The translations under genes were made by a program, and so were the position numbers. From Microcaldota archaeon (lineage in GTDB: Archaea; Micrarchaeota; Micrarchaeia; Micrarchaeales; Micrarchaeaceae), in the NCBI GenBank assembly GCA_021812105.1, contig JAKAOQ010000001.1:1-55994 (forward strand): 55,994 bases of DNA, read 5' to 3'. Below the pieces are notes generated by a model that was not told where the DNA came from, did not search any database, and was given only the letters and a program-made list of their open reading frames with translations. Below are positions 25,666-35,375 of the stretch, piece by piece (positions within the stretch are counted from its first letter, which is position 1; each line of letters begins with the position of its first letter).

Positions 25666-26856
25666 TCATTCGTAGATTCTCCTCCACATTCTTTTGGCTA
25701 GCTCACCGCTATACATAAATTTATCAAGCATTTCCGGGCTCTTTTCCCTTCTCCTCCTGTGCTCCCCAAGGAATCCGTTCAATTTCTCGGCGAGTACCTT
25801 TTTCACCTCTCCGGTCAACATCTTTCCTGAAGAGTATTCGCTCCTTATCCTTTCTACCTCGCTATCATCATCATCGAATAAGTAGTATAACCACTGAAAT
25901 GGCACGTCAACATCGACGTTCGCACCAAGCCTTCTTTGTTCCTCAACGGTGCTCTGCCCTCCCGAAAAGGCGTATTTCATGATCTTGTTCTCCACGATCT
26001 CTGGCGGGTCAGTTAGGTACACCGCGGAGTCCGCGGTTGATGAGCTCATCTTACCTTCAATCCCACTTAATGGAGGAAGGAATTTGCTGTGTATCTCAGC
26101 CGCCTTGTAGTATCCCAGCGACTCCGCTAGGTCTCTTTGAAGTCTCCAGTAGGGGTCTTGGTCTATCGCAGCTGGTATAAGGCACCGTTTATTCTCAAAC
26201 ATGGTAGGAACGATCTGTATCGCCGGATAGAATATCATGCCGATGTTTGTCGAAGGATCGAAGCCAAAAGTGGATCTGACCTGGGAGAAGTTGATTTTCT
26301 TCGCTATTTTGGTAACTAGAGGGTAGATATTCTTTATGTATTCAGAGTCCTTGAATATGAACGTCTTGTCCGGGTCAAATCCGACCGCTACTATGTCGAG
26401 GATATTCTGACGAGCCGCCTCGCCTACCTGCTCAATTGTGTAATCTGAATTTCTCATGAACTTTTCGTCATCGGTAATCTCTATGTACAGGTTGACCCCG
26501 AACACGTCCTGCAGCCATTTCGTGAATACGAATGGTGCGAGGTGGCCGATGTGCATCCCGAGAGAAGGCCCCCGGCCCGTATAGAGGAAGAATCCCTTTC
26601 CGTCCCTGTAATCCTTCAATACTAGATCAAGATCTCTGTGGGAAAAAAATATATCACGCCGCAGCATAACATGAAGTTTTCCATCTGCTATTTTCTCCAT
26701 GTCTCTTTTTATAGCGCTGCTTATCCTCTGTGTACCGAAGCGCTTTATCAGTTTGTCGTAGTCGACCTTGCCGGTCACTTCCCACGGTGTAACCTTGAAA
26801 TCCGAATCCTCGGTTTTCCCTGGTTTAGCTTCCGCGTCTCCGGGCTTGGTATCCAT
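25666..26856 (-). CDS. trpS: Tryptophanyl-tRNA synthetase
   Basis: 396 residues, archaeal/eukaryotic type. The class I HIGH signature is normal: YTGRGPSLGMHIGHLAPF near 93-110. The second signature is KMSSS in GIEGKMSSSTADSAVY near 269-284. ITDDEKFM and FGFDPSTNIGM fit TrpRS rather than TyrRS. It charges tRNA-Trp. This normal pair of signatures contrasts with the altered pair in ileS. It is transcribed leftward after PolD DP2 with a 72-base gap. Confidence 0.94.
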   Translation of the reverse strand: MDTKPGDAEAKPGKTEDSDFKVTPWEVTGKVDYDKLIKRFGTQRISSAIKRDMEKIADGKLHVMLRRDIFFSHRDLDLVLKDYRDGKGFFLYTGRGPSLGMHIGHLAPFVFTKWLQDVFGVNLYIEITDDEKFMRNSDYTIEQVGEAARQNILDIVAVGFDPDKTFIFKDSEYIKNIYPLVTKIAKKINFSQVRSTFGFDPSTNIGMIFYPAIQIVPTMFENKRCLIPAAIDQDPYWRLQRDLAESLGYYKAAEIHSKFLPPLSGIEGKMSSSTADSAVYLTDPPEIVENKIMKYAFSGGQSTVEEQRRLGANVDVDVPFQWLYYLFDDDDSEVERIRSEYSSGKMLTGEVKKVLAEKLNGFLGEHRRRREKSPEMLDKFMYSGELAKRMWRRIYE

Positions 26857-26928
26857 AGTATCTGCTTATCAATTTGAATATGACAACACATTTAACAATT
26901 GCGCACAACGATGCCGGTTATCCCGACT

Positions 26929-29900
26929 TCACATGAATTTAGCAAGGTTTATTTGCCGCGTCTCCCCCTCTGCAGAGCCCTGACCAAATACGTTTTCTAT
27001 CTCGCTCTTCGCAAGCTGCAGTGTCTGCTTTAGATACGTATCAAGGTTGTAGCGATCGGCAAGGGATATGGCCATATTTAGGTACTTTTCTATTCCACCT
27101 TTTGATATCGTAAGCACCAGCTTTCCGCCGCACCTCTCACACTTGCCCGAAAGCGGAACTCTTCTGTATTTGGCGTTGCATGATATGCACCTGAAGCTCT
27201 GCCTCGAGAACGAATGTAGATTACCTATAAGGTCCGGTATGAAGTGGCTAACTATGAGTCTCCTGGCTGCGTCTTTTTTGTCTATACTTCTCAGTGTGTC
27301 CATCAGCTTGAACTCCGCCTTTACCTTTTCGTCCATGTTGTTAAGTGTAGTGTAAGAGCTCTTCTCTGGCGATAGGGCTAGCGAGTCTGCTGAGCTCGAG
27401 TGAGTGAACCCTAACCCGGAGTAGACCGACTGAGAGCCGAGCCTGTTGGAGACCAGCTCTAGCTTGACCTCTCCTGGGGCAGCGTAGTTGAGCGTAGAGT
27501 TATAGAAGTCAAGGCCGTAAGACTCTACGACTTCCATCGCGTGGACCTCGTCGTCCACTTCTTCAGGAGCTATGCGGACCGTCAATATCAGCGGCGCGTC
27601 CATCGTTCCGCCTATAGAAGTAGCAAGATACTTCCTGGAGAAGTTTATCAGTGCGTCGAGGAGCAGCATGGTCGTATCCTCGTCTCCATCGCAGTTCCTC
27701 CTCCTCGCCGATATCGTATACGGATGCGCAAGGCCGATGTTTGAATTGGTGAATCCGATTATCCGGCCCAGCACGCCAGAAGAGGTGTGTGGCGCCAGGG
27801 TCACGACGAGCTTGCCTATCATATCATCTATGCTGTTCGCGTTGTAAAACCTTTCCATACCGTAGAACTTTTCCAGAAGCGCATCCACGAACTTTGCGGT
27901 CCTCAGCAGGTACTCCGCGCCGCGCCTGTTCAGTATGACGTCCTGATCCATTAATTCGACGAGCTGGTCTCCACTTACGAGCTCCTCCCCTTTGTAGTCT
28001 GTAGTGTAACCGAGTGCGCGTATCCTGTCTACGCTCACACCTATCTCCCTCGGATAGAAGTGTGTTATGGGTGCATCTGTAGCGTCAAACCTCGAAGTGC
28101 CGTCCTTGAATATGTAGACGCCGTTCAGAGCGCGCAGTATTCCTTTCTCCAGCGGTTCGGTTTCCTTGTCCTTGCTGAACAGCCCCTTCACGCCCTTTAT
28201 TAGCGGGGGCAGTGACGATAGCCCCAGATTGTTCTTGGCGGATTCGAGCGCTTCTGTTATAGAGATATTTTTCAGCTCGCTGCCCAGGGGTTCGCCACCG
28301 CACGCATCGCATACCTCCCCCTCGTCCCTTATGCTTTTTCCGCACTGCCTGCACACCCTGTTGAGGAAAGCGCGTGCATGGTGCTTCCTGCAATAAGGAG
28401 TATATAGGGATTCTCCGCCTACGCTGCACCTGTACCTAGCTATCTCTAGCTCGAGCATGTTCGAGCCGAACGAACGCATGCTGTTAGCGTACGCTTTGTA
28501 CAGGTTGCGCTCCTTGCCTCCGTATTCGCCTATAGGGAATAGGACGTTGGGCGCCGGTTTCATGAGCCTCTCCTTGGCTTTCTCGGGCCTGCCTATCCTG
28601 GCGCCTATCCTCGTCGACCTCTGCATTATCCTGAACGGAGATACAGAGTTCATAAGTTCCAGCGGATCCTTGCTTTCTATATCGGTTATCCTGCTCGAAG
28701 CGCTCGCCATAAAAGTGTCCTTGGTCTTTGTATAGAACCCGAAAGAGAGCAAAAGCGAACGGGCGACGTCGCCCTTTATTGTTATGGTATCGTTTATGTC
28801 ATAGTGTGGTACGCAGAGCCTTTCCACAACGCCCCTCGCCGCCTGGATCGATTTTCCGTCGCTGATGCGGAGCTCTTCTATCTGCATTACGTCTTTCGCT
28901 TCGGTCGGTATGGTCGTGGCGGATGCAATCGAAAGCGCTAGGACCTTGAGCTCTTCCACGCTGGTATCCTGGTACTCATAGATAAAAGACGGGTGCATCG
29001 GAACGTCGTATTTGTACGACAGCTCCAGCGCCTGTTCAAATGTGGGGTTTGGCATATCTCCGCTGAAACCTTTCGCCTTCAGCTGGGCGTACCAGAACTC
29101 TTCTACGTAGCTGCTCGGCTGTAGAAGCGTGCTCGTCTTTTTGAAGTCTCCGTAAGTGATAAGAATGTCTCCCACGGACAGCACGCTCGCTATCTCATCC
29201 TTGTACCTCCGTGCTTCGCCAGCGTCGTTTATCCTGAATGCGTGACCGTTCTTCAGCTTCACGAAAGGCCCTTCTATCGAGTCTACAGGCATGGCTATGC
29301 AGCCCTTCCCAGGTTTCTCTACCTTCAGCTGCGTACCAGGCGCTATGAAACTCCCGAGTACAACCATGCTGGCCGGGCTGAAACCTTTCGATGCTATGCC
29401 CGTATACCTTGACCTGCCGTACCTGAGCCTGAAAGCTCCAGGATAACCAGGATACGCAAGTATCGGGCGTCCCGCAACTATCTCGTGCAGAAAGACGGCC
29501 TTCTCCCTCTCGTCGTCTTTTGGCGTGCTTTTATCGAACCTTATCACGGAATTGAGCCACCCCCAGTCCAGGCCGGCGGCCTTTGAATATTTGAGCACAT
29601 TCTTTGCTTTCTGCATCACGCCCTCGCAAAGGACCAACGCCACTCCACCGCGCACCCTGTTCGTTATTATCTCCGGCTTGCCGTTAGCGTCGAGCCTCTT
29701 TATGTTGCGGTGCACGCTGACCTCCGCGTCTTCGGTCGATACCCCGTCTATGCATACCGGGCAGTTTTCAAGAACCAGGGCCATATCCTCTTCTGTAGGC
29801 AGATACTGCAGATGCGCAACCGAATGGTATATCATTACTTCTTCTATGTATCGTGCTATTTCGGTCTGCGAGGCCTTGTACGGACCGATCCCGAGTATCT

Positions 29901-30378
29901 TCCTTGCGTAATCCGCTATCACAACAGACAGCGCTGCGCTCGTTCCTCCGGCGCCCCTTATGGGGCCGGCGTATATGACCGCGGCGTAATCAGAGCCCTC
30001 TTGCGTCTTGTGAAGCTTTACCCCCTGTACACCCTCGGTTGGCGCAACGAGGACCCCTTCCGTGAGTATCGAGAGCCCTACACGCACGGCGAGCGTTAGC
30101 CTCTTCTCCGCATCCATGCTAAACTTATCATTCTTGCAGATCTCCCCGGTCATCTCGAACGCGAGCTCTTGTCTTGTCTTGCCGCCAGCCTTGCTCTTTA
30201 TCAGGTCCGCAAGGCCTTCTATGCCTATTATACCTTCAACACGCGCAGCAAGGTCCGGGGCTGGCTTTATCTCTACGCTGGTGGTGGGGTCGTAACCCTT
30301 GGCCCGCGCTGCCGCGGCCATGGAATACGCCTTGTCGAACTCCTCCTGGAGAGCCTTGAAGTAAGATTCAACCTCCAT
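26929..30378 (-). CDS. polC: DNA polymerase D large subunit DP2
   Basis: 1149 residues, without intein. PolD is the replicative polymerase of most archaea outside the Crenarchaeota, and DP2 holds the polymerase active site. Blocks: KGYDPTTSVEIKPAPDLAAR at the N-terminus, PIRGAGGTSAALSVVIADY near 140-160, the SRYTGIASKGFSPASM region, zinc cysteines in CRQCGKSIRDEGEVCDACGG, the catalytic RRRNCDGDEDTTMLLLDAL with its Asp residues, and a C-terminal zinc site CISCNAKYRRVP...CERCGG. The last residues RQINLAKFM contain Q-x-x-L-x-x-F-M, a PCNA-binding motif. It has its own TATA-like element near 30440-30450 and follows the small-subunit gene after 126 bases. Confidence 0.96.
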   Translation of the reverse strand: MEVESYFKALQEEFDKAYSMAAAARAKGYDPTTSVEIKPAPDLAARVEGIIGIEGLADLIKSKAGGKTRQELAFEMTGEICKNDKFSMDAEKRLTLAVRVGLSILTEGVLVAPTEGVQGVKLHKTQEGSDYAAVIYAGPIRGAGGTSAALSVVIADYARKILGIGPYKASQTEIARYIEEVMIYHSVAHLQYLPTEEDMALVLENCPVCIDGVSTEDAEVSVHRNIKRLDANGKPEIITNRVRGGVALVLCEGVMQKAKNVLKYSKAAGLDWGWLNSVIRFDKSTPKDDEREKAVFLHEIVAGRPILAYPGYPGAFRLRYGRSRYTGIASKGFSPASMVVLGSFIAPGTQLKVEKPGKGCIAMPVDSIEGPFVKLKNGHAFRINDAGEARRYKDEIASVLSVGDILITYGDFKKTSTLLQPSSYVEEFWYAQLKAKGFSGDMPNPTFEQALELSYKYDVPMHPSFIYEYQDTSVEELKVLALSIASATTIPTEAKDVMQIEELRISDGKSIQAARGVVERLCVPHYDINDTITIKGDVARSLLLSFGFYTKTKDTFMASASSRITDIESKDPLELMNSVSPFRIMQRSTRIGARIGRPEKAKERLMKPAPNVLFPIGEYGGKERNLYKAYANSMRSFGSNMLELEIARYRCSVGGESLYTPYCRKHHARAFLNRVCRQCGKSIRDEGEVCDACGGEPLGSELKNISITEALESAKNNLGLSSLPPLIKGVKGLFSKDKETEPLEKGILRALNGVYIFKDGTSRFDATDAPITHFYPREIGVSVDRIRALGYTTDYKGEELVSGDQLVELMDQDVILNRRGAEYLLRTAKFVDALLEKFYGMERFYNANSIDDMIGKLVVTLAPHTSSGVLGRIIGFTNSNIGLAHPYTISARRRNCDGDEDTTMLLLDALINFSRKYLATSIGGTMDAPLILTVRIAPEEVDDEVHAMEVVESYGLDFYNSTLNYAAPGEVKLELVSNRLGSQSVYSGLGFTHSSSADSLALSPEKSSYTTLNNMDEKVKAEFKLMDTLRSIDKKDAARRLIVSHFIPDLIGNLHSFSRQSFRCISCNAKYRRVPLSGKCERCGGKLVLTISKGGIEKYLNMAISLADRYNLDTYLKQTLQLAKSEIENVFGQGSAEGETRQINLAKFM

Positions 30379-30504
30379 CCCTATCAGTAAATGTCCAAAG
30401 ACTTAGCAAAGTCTCGTAGAACTAACTGTGAATGGCACTTCAGCTTATTAAAGCTTTATAGCGGCCGTGTGTTGAATCCTACACGCGCGGAATTATTTCT
30501 GGAT

Positions 30505-32019
30505 TTATGGCGTATTGAAGTCTATGAAGTTGAACACGCGGCTCTTCAGCTCCAAGACAGGCAGTATTCCGGGAGTTGGAATGTGGCCCTGCTTTATCTG
30601 GTAATCGGTTCTCGTCTGCCACGTGCCGCTGTTCACTATATCAACACCATGGTAGTTAGCGAATCCGTTCTTGTGTATGTGCCCCATGAATAGCACGTCC
30701 GGAATCCTCTCGATTACCAGGTTGTCATTTTTGCTCGGCACGATAGTGTTGCCGCCGTAGATCGGGGACAGGTGCCTTCGTTTCAGTATTTCGATCATCG
30801 CTTTCTCCGGTGCCGCGTAGCTCATACCAGGGACAGATGCTATTACTGAATCGAGGGAAGCGCCGTGGTAAGCCAGAACGTTCACCCCGTCAAAATTAAC
30901 GTAGGTTGGATTCGAAAGCAAGTGAAGATTGCTGTTAGCGAAGTCCTTTGCGAGCTCGTGCTCTATCGGAGGCTGGGGCTCGGAAAGCTGCACAGAATCG
31001 TGGTTGCCCGGTATCATGAAAATTTCTATGTAGTCTGGAACGTTCTCGAGCAGTTTGAACAGCATCCTGTACTGCGCGTAGTAGTCTGATACCGCGAGAT
31101 CGCGATCCTGGTTTGGATAAATGCCGATTCCGTCAGCGTTGTCGCCGCCTATCATCAGATACTTGACCTTACCGGCGAGGTCCTTCTTCTTCTCGAAGTC
31201 GCCGTTGAGCCATCTTATCATGTTGGTGAAGCTCTTCTCCAAGAACAGCTTGCTACCTACGTGGATATCGGAAGCGAACGCTACCGCCACATCATCCTCT
31301 GAATGCTTCTGCTCTCTTATGGGTATGTCTGGCCAGATAAGCTCGTTGGCGATCAGAAATGGTCCCGACACCTTGCCCTTTACTGCCAGAACCTCGTCGT
31401 TCATTATTGTGCCGCTTTTTGCGAACAGCGCCTTGGCACGTTCCGAGGTGCCGTTCATAAAGATCACCTTGACTGTCGACTTGTCGTCCTCTATTACAAC
31501 CATCATGTTGCCGTTCTTTGTAGTGATCCTGCTGCGTACCACGCCAACGGCGCAGAGTTCGCGGCCCGAAGGGAACTTCGACACCACTTCTAGATTCGGC
31601 ACGGGGTTGAGAGAGCTGCCGCGTTCGGCCTCTATAATCTTCTTTATCTTCCTCAATCTGTCGTTGAAATACTCCACAAAATCCGAGACGGTACCTGAGG
31701 TGCTTTCAGCCTTCTTCTCGAAAAACGAGAAGTGCGAACGCACGCCCGAAGCGGCCGGAGAGAACGAGGTAGGAGCGCTGATCTCTACCGGAGCAGGTAC
31801 CTTTTCACTCTTGAGCTCAGCGATCAATCTGCTGAACCCCTGGCCATCAATTATCTTCAACCCTTCGTTTGCCGGATAGTCCTTGTAAAGATCCGATATC
31901 CTTGAAACAAGAAGCCCCGTGTCTATATCTTCGGCCTGTGAAAAGTCAATGTCTGCAGCCAAAACTATACCAAGCTTAGAAAGCCTCTTTGGCAACTCCT
32001 TGTCTATAGACCCGTCCAT
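30505..32019 (-). CDS. polB: DNA polymerase D small subunit DP1
   Basis: 504 residues. DP1 is the 3'-5' proofreading exonuclease subunit. The OB-fold region spans about 125-225 and the calcineurin-like phosphoesterase domain follows with all motifs: FASDIHVGSKLF, GGDNADGIG, MIPGNHDSVQ, and GHIHKNG with HGAS before it. The N-terminal 100 residues form a small helical domain and a linker. It lies directly upstream of DP2 and downstream of a UPF0147 gene, so the PolD subunits are co-localised. Confidence 0.95.
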   Translation of the reverse strand: MDGSIDKELPKRLSKLGIVLAADIDFSQAEDIDTGLLVSRISDLYKDYPANEGLKIIDGQGFSRLIAELKSEKVPAPVEISAPTSFSPAASGVRSHFSFFEKKAESTSGTVSDFVEYFNDRLRKIKKIIEAERGSSLNPVPNLEVVSKFPSGRELCAVGVVRSRITTKNGNMMVVIEDDKSTVKVIFMNGTSERAKALFAKSGTIMNDEVLAVKGKVSGPFLIANELIWPDIPIREQKHSEDDVAVAFASDIHVGSKLFLEKSFTNMIRWLNGDFEKKKDLAGKVKYLMIGGDNADGIGIYPNQDRDLAVSDYYAQYRMLFKLLENVPDYIEIFMIPGNHDSVQLSEPQPPIEHELAKDFANSNLHLLSNPTYVNFDGVNVLAYHGASLDSVIASVPGMSYAAPEKAMIEILKRRHLSPIYGGNTIVPSKNDNLVIERIPDVLFMGHIHKNGFANYHGVDIVNSGTWQTRTDYQIKQGHIPTPGILPVLELKSRVFNFIDFNTP

Positions 32020-32041
32020 GCCCGCACTCTCACAACCCTAT

Positions 32042-32311
32042 TCACTCGTCCTTTATGGATTCGAGCATGCTCAGTATGTTCCATATAACAGTACGCGCTT
32101 GCGGCTGAAGGTTTATGTCGTTGCTGATAGAATCGATGTTGTATATTGCACCGGATATGCGCATCACGTATTCGCCCTGCGCATTGAGTTTGCTCTTCGC
32201 CTCGCTGACCGCGCTCCTTACATTCTTTGGGACAGAAAGGTCTCCGACTATAGTGTCTATCTGCCTGTTGATCTCCTCTATCAGCTTGGCCACCTCCTTT
32301 TCATCCTTCAT
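32042..32311 (-). CDS. UPF0147 family protein
   Basis: 89 residues, all-helical, starting MKDEKEVAKLIEEINRQIDT with SVPKNVRSAVSEAK in the middle and WNILSMLESIKDE near the end. This matches the archaeal UPF0147 family of unknown function. It precedes DP1 by 22 bases on the same strand and appears co-transcribed with it. Confidence 0.85.
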   Translation of the reverse strand: MKDEKEVAKLIEEINRQIDTIVGDLSVPKNVRSAVSEAKSKLNAQGEYVMRISGAIYNIDSISNDINLQPQARTVIWNILSMLESIKDE

Positions 32312-32591
32312 GAAATCACCTAATCCACAAACAGCAACCGATCTTGAATAAGAATTGCGATAGAGAATTATGCGGCAATTTATTTAAAGACTTGCACGTC
32401 CCGCTAAGCAGCAGATACTATATGGATTTTTGTTTGACTTTTTCTAAAGTTAGCATTACAGATAACTCATGAATTGCGTTCAAAAAGTCAGGGATCCTAT
32501 GTTTGCATCAACTCTGGAGTCAGATAGAATTTATGCGGCCTCCTTATAGAGTGAGGGGACTGTGAGAGACATACACAGGGTAGACGTATAT

Positions 32592-33518
32592 TCAGATCGT
32601 TATATGGAGAGCGAATCTTGCGTACAGCCCCAGTGCTATAGTAGCGGAAGCGGCACCCAGTGAAATCACAAGGGATTCGGCAACTCTGCGGGGTATGCTC
32701 TGATTGCTGAATATTGCAATCATTGAAGAGGTGAATGTGAGGACGATTGCGGTAAGTAGTATCGCGAGGGCTATGCCGTAGAAACCGCCAATCCCCAGAG
32801 CAAACGGTATGAGAGGAAATACGGCGCCACAGAAATAGAAGAGTCCAGTGTAGAAAGCAGACTTTTCGGGATGCCTGAATGCGTTTGCGGCAGAGCCTAT
32901 GCTCTTTTCATACTTTGTAGACAGGTATGCGCCGCCAGCCATGGATAGCGTACCAGAAAGCGCCACCAGGACTCCAGCTATAAATACAAGCATGGGAAGG
33001 TGCAGCGCCGCTCCGAAACCCACCGTAGCCGCGAGCACTTCGACCAGGCCGTCGTTCATACCGAATACCACATCGCGTATGTTTGAAAGCACCGGGTTCC
33101 CTGAGACCAGTATGTTTGCGAGTATGTCTTCTACCCTCTCACCCTTCTCCATTACATCTAGAAGCCTTTTCTCATCTTGGCTGAACCTGAACTTCTCGTG
33201 CGCTTTTCCGAGCTTCTCGTTGGTGAGAAGCTTGTCGTACTCCATGAACTTTATCGCGAACGTTATGCCGAATATTATGCGGAGGAATTTCAGAAAAAGG
33301 AGATGAAGGGTGTTGTGCCGGGGGCGAGCCTTGTAGTTGTTGAGCTGCAGGACTCGCTGTAGTATTGATGAATGCGAGGTTTCTATCCTGTATAGCTTGA
33401 GTAGCGTCTCCTTCGCCTTGGCGTTCTTCTCGACACCGGAGAGATACTGGTAGACCTGCGCGTGCAGCGCCTCGTCGTTGTGCAGGTCTGTAAGGTAATC
33501 GATCTTGGTCTTCGGCAT
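32592..33518 (-). CDS. VIT1/CCC1-family metal transporter with ferritin-like N-terminal domain
   Basis: 308 residues. Residues 1-130 are helical with E/H residues (HNDEALHAQVYQYLSG, YRIETSHSSIL) in the E...E-x-x-H pattern of a ferritin-like or rubrerythrin-like domain. The membrane part has about five segments with the VIT signature VVFGMNDGLVEVLAATVGFG and SGTLSMAGGAYLSTKYE. VIT-type proteins move Fe2+ or Mn2+ out of the cytoplasm, and the fused ferritin-like domain is thought to sense or deliver iron. Two hydrophobic stretches within residues 70-95 may be an additional hairpin. A TATA element (33564-33576) lies upstream. Monocistronic. Confidence 0.87.
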   Translation of the reverse strand: MPKTKIDYLTDLHNDEALHAQVYQYLSGVEKNAKAKETLLKLYRIETSHSSILQRVLQLNNYKARPRHNTLHLLFLKFLRIIFGITFAIKFMEYDKLLTNEKLGKAHEKFRFSQDEKRLLDVMEKGERVEDILANILVSGNPVLSNIRDVVFGMNDGLVEVLAATVGFGAALHLPMLVFIAGVLVALSGTLSMAGGAYLSTKYEKSIGSAANAFRHPEKSAFYTGLFYFCGAVFPLIPFALGIGGFYGIALAILLTAIVLTFTSSMIAIFSNQSIPRRVAESLVISLGAASATIALGLYARFALHITI

Positions 33519-33848
33519 CGTGTCACTGCTCCGACTCTTACCCTATCAGTAATGGAGGGATAGGCTTTATAAACGTTTGAGTGCCGGAGGGCGCAAAACT
33601 ATGCTGAGAGATAAGACGCAACGTATGGATAGGGACGGGTTGCATAATATTAGAATAACACCATTATACAATATACAATACGGCCAATCTGCGGCTCATA
33701 CACACACCCTTACGCCTTGTAGCGTTTGGAGTCAGGTCTTCAATTTTGTACGACACTCCTAAACCAACCAAAAGGAGAAATGAAAACAAGCAAACAACAT
33801 AAATAGCTTGGCAAACAACACCATACCTGGTTCTTAAGAGGTGGTGGT
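33519..33848. other. 330-base divergent intergenic region
   Basis: It contains the TATA box of the VIT gene (minus strand, GTTTATAAAG at about 33565-33574) and, near the right end, AGAGGTGGTGGT just before ATG 33849. The AT-rich middle shows no coding frame with a ribosome-binding site, no tRNA and no repeat array. Confidence 0.5.
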
Positions 33849-34709
33849 ATGGGGGCGGCCTATCACAGCACAAAGTTCACGTTATATATAGAGCCGCAGG
33901 TGTTCCTCAACAGGGTGCAGTACGACACCTTTCTGAGGAGGCAAGCGGAAAATGCGACTGCGTTCATCGGTGCTAAGGATGTATCTGTATTGTTCGAGGA
34001 GAACGGTGGCCTAAGGCCGTCACTAGAGGTAATAGAGGAAAGCACGCTAGTCGGCCTGCTTCGCAGCGCCAGGAACCCGAAGGGACTGGAGATATACTCA
34101 AACGCAAACATAACGCAGGGAGTATTGGAGCCAATCGGTATGGTAGGGTATCAGACTTTCGTGGAGCTGAGCAACATAGCGAATCTGCACTCACTGAGCA
34201 ATTTCTTCAGGGGATCGGGCTTCCGGGGCATATCCAACGCCCCTCCGTGCATACTTAGCTACTCTATCGGAGGCGAGAACTACAAGGCGATCTATCTGCC
34301 TCCGATAGTAGAGATCATGCCAAAGGAGCGCTTCTCGAAAGCGCTCTCCACCGCACAAGCGAGGCTGGATAACAATGAGGAGCTGGAGATACAGAGCGTG
34401 GATGAAGCTGCGGTAAAGACCACGCTGAAGGAGTTCGTGCAGAACGCGAGGTCGATGATCGAAAATTCGGTTAATGGAGGTATACAGGAGATAGTAGACG
34501 GCACTCACCGCGCAACTAGCGCATCCATATCCGGCGCACTCATCAATTATGTCCGCATAGAGGGAAGCACGAAGGTAGCTCCGGGCATTCCAATAAACCT
34601 CAGGGATGTGATATTTGCAAAGGAGAAGCCGTTGAAAAGGCAGGACAGGTTCCTGGGCCTCGACGAGGAGGGCTGGACCTCGCTGAAGGAGATAGGGGTG
34701 GATGGATGA
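33849..34709 (+). CDS. ParB/Srx-like fold candidate, coupled to a HAD phosphatase
   Basis: 286 residues. The N-terminal 210 residues are not recognised. The C-terminal section has IQEIVDGTHRATSASISG near 215-232, followed by YVRIEGS and a conserved-looking end with RQDRFLGLDEEGWTSLKE. D-G-T-H-R resembles the nucleotide-binding D-G-x-H-R motif of ParB-like and sulfiredoxin-like proteins, including archaeal ADP-dependent serine kinase. The assignment rests on this motif and is tentative. Its last four bases overlap the HAD gene (ATGA), so the two are translationally coupled and may act on the same substrate. A good GGTGGT site precedes the ATG. Confidence 0.55.
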   Translation: MGAAYHSTKFTLYIEPQVFLNRVQYDTFLRRQAENATAFIGAKDVSVLFEENGGLRPSLEVIEESTLVGLLRSARNPKGLEIYSNANITQGVLEPIGMVGYQTFVELSNIANLHSLSNFFRGSGFRGISNAPPCILSYSIGGENYKAIYLPPIVEIMPKERFSKALSTAQARLDNNEELEIQSVDEAAVKTTLKEFVQNARSMIENSVNGGIQEIVDGTHRATSASISGALINYVRIEGSTKVAPGIPINLRDVIFAKEKPLKRQDRFLGLDEEGWTSLKEIGVDG

Positions 34710-35254
34710 ATGGAAAGAAGAGCGTCGCGATAGTTGATTTCGACGATACGCTCTTCTTCGTGCGTAGGTGCATAGGGGCCGCGTCTATAGAAGTCATAGG
34801 CCACAGGCTTTCGAGGGCGCAGGTAAGAAAGCTCATGCCCAAGGAGCTGAGGGGAAGGGTTTATGACGTTGCATTCTCGAAATACTCAGACCTCTCTGTG
34901 CCAAACAGGGAGCTCATAGGCATGCTATCGAAATGGAAGGATTCGGGGATTAGTATATTAATACTGACAGCGAGACCGGAGAAAACTAAGAGGGAGACGA
35001 TGATGCTGCTGAGGAAGTACAGGGTGCCTTTCCACAGAATAATATTCCGCGATAACGAGCTGGCCTACGGCAGAGACGAGGAGTGGAAGTTGGGCAAGCT
35101 GAATGGTATCGCAGATAAATACGATAGCGTGACAATCTATGAGGACAAGCACGATAACATAGCGTACTTCAGGCACGGAGTAGCAAACCCGGAGAAATTT
35201 CGGTTTGTAGAGGTTAAGGAGAAGCGCGGGATACAACTAGGTCATTTCGCATAA
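34706..35254 (+). CDS. HAD-superfamily phosphatase
   Basis: 182 residues. HAD motif I is VDFDDTLFF (residues 10-18), motif II is LILTARPEKTK near 87-97, a Lys lies in KLGKLNGI, and motif IV is TIYEDKHDNI near 147-156. The short helical cap lies between motifs I and II. The pattern resembles the phosphatase half of polynucleotide kinase/phosphatase and related nucleotide phosphatases. It overlaps the ParB-like gene by ATGA. Substrate unknown. Confidence 0.8.
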   Translation: MNGKKSVAIVDFDDTLFFVRRCIGAASIEVIGHRLSRAQVRKLMPKELRGRVYDVAFSKYSDLSVPNRELIGMLSKWKDSGISILILTARPEKTKRETMMLLRKYRVPFHRIIFRDNELAYGRDEEWKLGKLNGIADKYDSVTIYEDKHDNIAYFRHGVANPEKFRFVEVKEKRGIQLGHFA

Positions 35255-35375
35255 TTATACGACCGGGATTTTGAACGGGCTTTGAAGTTTCGTACACGAA
35301 CAACGGAGAAAGGAACCGCACTTATCCGCGAATTCTGATATGCCGATTACTTATCGTTAGCATTCAAAGAGGTCT

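Noticed and set aside
31121..31879. 252-codon plus-strand frame opposite the PolD small subunit
   Set aside because: Antisense of a conserved gene, low-complexity Ser-rich translation.
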